From: UBA969 sp041694635
GTDB lineage: Bacteria; Planctomycetota; Planctomycetia; Gemmatales; Gemmataceae
Reading direction: 5' to 3'
DNA length: 38,564 nucleotides
NCBI GenBank assembly: GCA_041694635.1
Contig: JBDNHI010000121.1
Location: 1-38,564 of the forward strand
Shown: positions 37,494 through 38,564 of the stretch, piece after piece
Layout: each line of letters starts with the position of its first letter
Position numbering within the stretch: the first letter of the stretch is position 1
Translations under genes and position numbers: made by a program
The notes under the pieces: generated by a model
Seen by the model: only the letters and a program-made list of their open reading frames with translations
Database searches by the model: none
What the model was told of the DNA's origin: nothing

Positions 37494-37591
37494 TTTTACC
37501 CGCCCGCTGAACTTTTCAGCGGGCTAACACAAACAAGAAAGAGGAGTAAGGGAAATGACAAGAATTTATTCAGTTACTTTGGGTGGCGATG
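37488..37591 (+). repeat. 104-bp direct repeat, copy 2
   Basis: Matches 37205-37308 with one mismatch (C to T near the end). It supplies leader, ribosome site, start and 12 codons to the 37555 ORF, fused to unrelated sequence. Confidence 0.95.
37502..37524 (+). terminator. 10-bp hairpin, leader stem-loop or weak terminator (copy 2)
   Basis: Same stem-loop as 37219-37241, now before the 37555 ORF. Confidence 0.5.
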
Positions 37592-37692
37592 ATGTGGCGG
37601 GATATTTTGTTTTTTTGGACAACATGGGCAGGAGTATCTGGGGCAAAATTTTGGCTCGCGCAAAACGAAAAGTGGCGGAGGCTTGCAACTAA
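37555..37692 (+). CDS. chimeric small ORF with duplicated start
   Basis: This 45-residue ORF begins with the duplicated MTRIYSVTLGGD and then continues with unrelated DVAGYFVFLDNMGRSIWGK and a basic helix (KILARAKRKVAEACN). Its TAA overlaps the ATG of the next gene (TAATG), so it may drive coupled translation of the RHH-like gene. An alternative frame, from ATG near 37589 with MWRDILFFWTTWAG, runs over the same DNA and might be the older ORF. Confidence 0.45.
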   Translation: MTRIYSVTLGGDDVAGYFVFLDNMGRSIWGKILARAKRKVAEACN

Positions 37693-37865
37693 TGGAACCA
37701 AAATTTCGCCTTCGCCCCGGCCCGCCCAAACAAGGTCTTCGCCCGCACCAGTTTATGCTGTCGCCTGAAGACAGCGAGCGGCTGAACAAAATCCAAGAGG
37801 CGCAAGGGCTAGTCACCCGCACCGATGCGATCCGGTGGCTGATACGGGATGCCGCAGAAAAATAA
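37692..37865 (+). CDS. ribbon-helix-helix-like DNA-binding protein
   Basis: This 57-residue protein starts at ATG 37692, overlapping the prior stop. The N-terminus is basic and Pro-rich (EPKFRLRPGPPKQG). The rest, HQFMLSPEDSERLNKIQEAQG then VTRTDAIRWLIRDAAEK, is the strand-helix-turn-helix of CopG/RHH proteins. It may bind DNA as a dimer, for example at the 36884-36904 dyad. An intrinsic terminator follows directly. Antitoxin function is possible, but no toxin is recognised beside it. Confidence 0.6.
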   Translation: MEPKFRLRPGPPKQGLRPHQFMLSPEDSERLNKIQEAQGLVTRTDAIRWLIRDAAEK

Positions 37866-37878
37866 AACGCCACTGTGC

Positions 37879-37908
37879 AAAAGCTCTTAGATTTTTCTAG
37901 GGGCTTTT
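37879..37908 (+). terminator. intrinsic terminator
   Basis: A 13-bp stem (37879-37891 with 37896-37908; two G-T pairs) and a TTTT loop run straight into T-rich TTTTATT. It ends the 36935-37865 operon. Confidence 0.8.
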
Positions 37909-37912
37909 TTTA

Positions 37913-37940
37913 TTGACAATGCCGAAAACCTCGCTACCGT
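37913..37940 (+). promoter_or_regulatory. candidate promoter of the ParB-like gene
   Basis: TTGACA (37913-37918) with TACCGT (37935-37940) after 16 bases, directly behind the terminator and seven bases before the start codon. The -35 is perfect, the -10 is weak. Confidence 0.4.
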
Positions 37941-37946
37941 GAACGA

Positions 37947-38564
37947 ATGAAAACACCAAAGGCAAAAGCTGCACCGCTGAAAACACCCAAGGCAAAGATC
38001 GAATATCGCAAACTGTCCGATCTGAAAAAACTGCCCAACAACCCGAGAATCCTTAAAGATGCTTCCTTTAAAAAGCTCTGCGCTTCGATTGCGGCAAACG
38101 AAAGTTATTTTGAGGCTCGACCCCTTCTCCTATCAGACCGAACCGGCCAATTGATCATCCTAGGCGGCAACATGAGGTTTGAAGCAGCGAAGGCCAATGG
38201 CTTAAAAGAAGCCCCCACGATTCTTCTCCAAGGGTTGACCGAGGAAAAAGAAAAGGAAATAGTCATTAGAGATAATGTTTCATCGGGCCAATTCGACTGG
38301 GATATCATTTCTAGTGAAGCTTGGGGAAGTATCGAAGAACTGACCCAATGGGATGTGCCGTTGCCAATCGGCGATCAAATCGACAATGCAGAAGATGGCG
38401 AGGAAATAGAGTTTGAACAATCCCTTCAAATCGCACCGCCAAAAGAGTACATCCTTATCATGGCCGACCCAAACTCAATTGAATGGGAAGAAATAAAGCT
38501 AAAACTTAAATTGAAAATAGTCAGCAGGGGCGGTTATAAAAAAGGCAGTCCATATCATGTTGCC
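37947..38564 (+). CDS. ParB/Srx-like nuclease-domain protein, 3' end missing
   Basis: The 206 visible codons run to the right edge. After a Lys/Pro-rich N-terminus comes the ParB/Srx domain: KLPNNPRILKDASFKKLCASI, ARPLLLSDRTGQLIILGGNMR, FEAAKANGLKEAPTILLQGL, then EKEIVIRDNVSSGQFDWDI. GGNMR replaces the GERR box of true ParB. The end, RGGYKKGSPYHVA, is near the normal C-terminus of phage members. Phages often carry such genes beside Dam and terminase genes, where they act as nuclease or DNA-binding accessories rather than in partition. No ribosome site is visible; ATG 37947 follows a terminator and candidate promoter. Confidence 0.8.
   Translation, partial: MKTPKAKAAPLKTPKAKIEYRKLSDLKKLPNNPRILKDASFKKLCASIAANESYFEARPLLLSDRTGQLIILGGNMRFEAAKANGLKEAPTILLQGLTEEKEKEIVIRDNVSSGQFDWDIISSEAWGSIEELTQWDVPLPIGDQIDNAEDGEEIEFEQSLQIAPPKEYILIMADPNSIEWEEIKLKLKLKIVSRGGYKKGSPYHVA

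Noticed and set aside
37583..37768. 61-codon ORF overlapping the chimeric ORF and the RHH-like gene
   Set aside because: Its second half is an out-of-frame Ser/Pro-rich shadow of the RHH-like gene; only its first third might be an older ORF, which is noted with the chimeric gene.

Overview
The window is a nearly complete genome, about 38.5 kb and mid-40s % GC by eye, of a tailed phage with long tail genes (siphovirus-like order), or a prophage-derived contig. Almost every gene lies on the + strand and is packed with ATGA/TAATG overlaps. No stretch over 300 bases lacks a gene. I saw no integrase, tRNA, CRISPR array or insertion sequence. Several proteins look to me like families I associate with Planctomycetes and their prophages: the prohead protease with its LYEG/DHP and GLSHNA motifs, the HNH protein, the papain-like peptidase, the small secreted proteins and a CsrA homologue. 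A planctomycete-type host is therefore my best guess. It rests on family memory, not on a search.

Layout. 1-458: 3' part of a Dam-type adenine methylase whose visible part starts in a 9-bp repeat. 465-683: small membrane protein. 740-2630: terminase small and large subunits. 2627-9174: portal, MuF-like head protein, prohead protease fused to an acidic scaffold, head decoration protein, major capsid protein. 9174-11389: head-tail connection genes. 11430-15031: tail tube, tail assembly chaperone with a classical -1 frameshift site, tape measure. 15031-26974: distal tail, several fibre or adhesin proteins sharing modules, and a 1496-residue AT-rich protein. 27014-29633: two holin-like membrane proteins, a secreted protein, a papain-like cysteine peptidase and small membrane or secreted proteins; no ordinary endolysin is recognisable. 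29596-30349: HNH and PD-(D/E)XK-like nucleases. 30477-30662: the only minus-strand gene, a small ribbon-helix-helix-like regulator facing the early operon across a divergent AT-rich promoter region. 30846-35039: early operon with a CsrA homologue, a putative annealing recombinase, Gp157, a replication initiator with two clusters of 11-bp iterons, and a DUF1064 nuclease. 35045-36526: a C5-cytosine methyltransferase cassette bounded by 49-bp direct repeats. 36517-37865: small early genes with a consensus promoter and operator-like dyad and a 104-bp duplication. 37947-end: a ParB/Srx-like gene running off the right edge. ParB, Dam, terminase is a common phage order, so the two ends probably belong close together on a circular or permuted molecule.

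The most striking signal is inside the cytosine methyltransferase. A second ORF of 376 codons (35213-36343) lies wholly within it in the +1 frame, has its own well-placed Shine-Dalgarno, and carries conserved-looking motifs (five WPTP-type sites and NPTWVECLMGYPQGWT). Its conserved blocks fall exactly on methyltransferase motif VIII and the pre-motif-IX region read one base out of frame, so the locus looks dual-coding. Other points of interest are the iteron pair in and before the initiator gene, two loci where direct repeats duplicate an RBS plus the first codons of a gene around a cassette, the tripeptide-repeat Dam, and a TTTTTAACTTTTA motif placed before structural genes.
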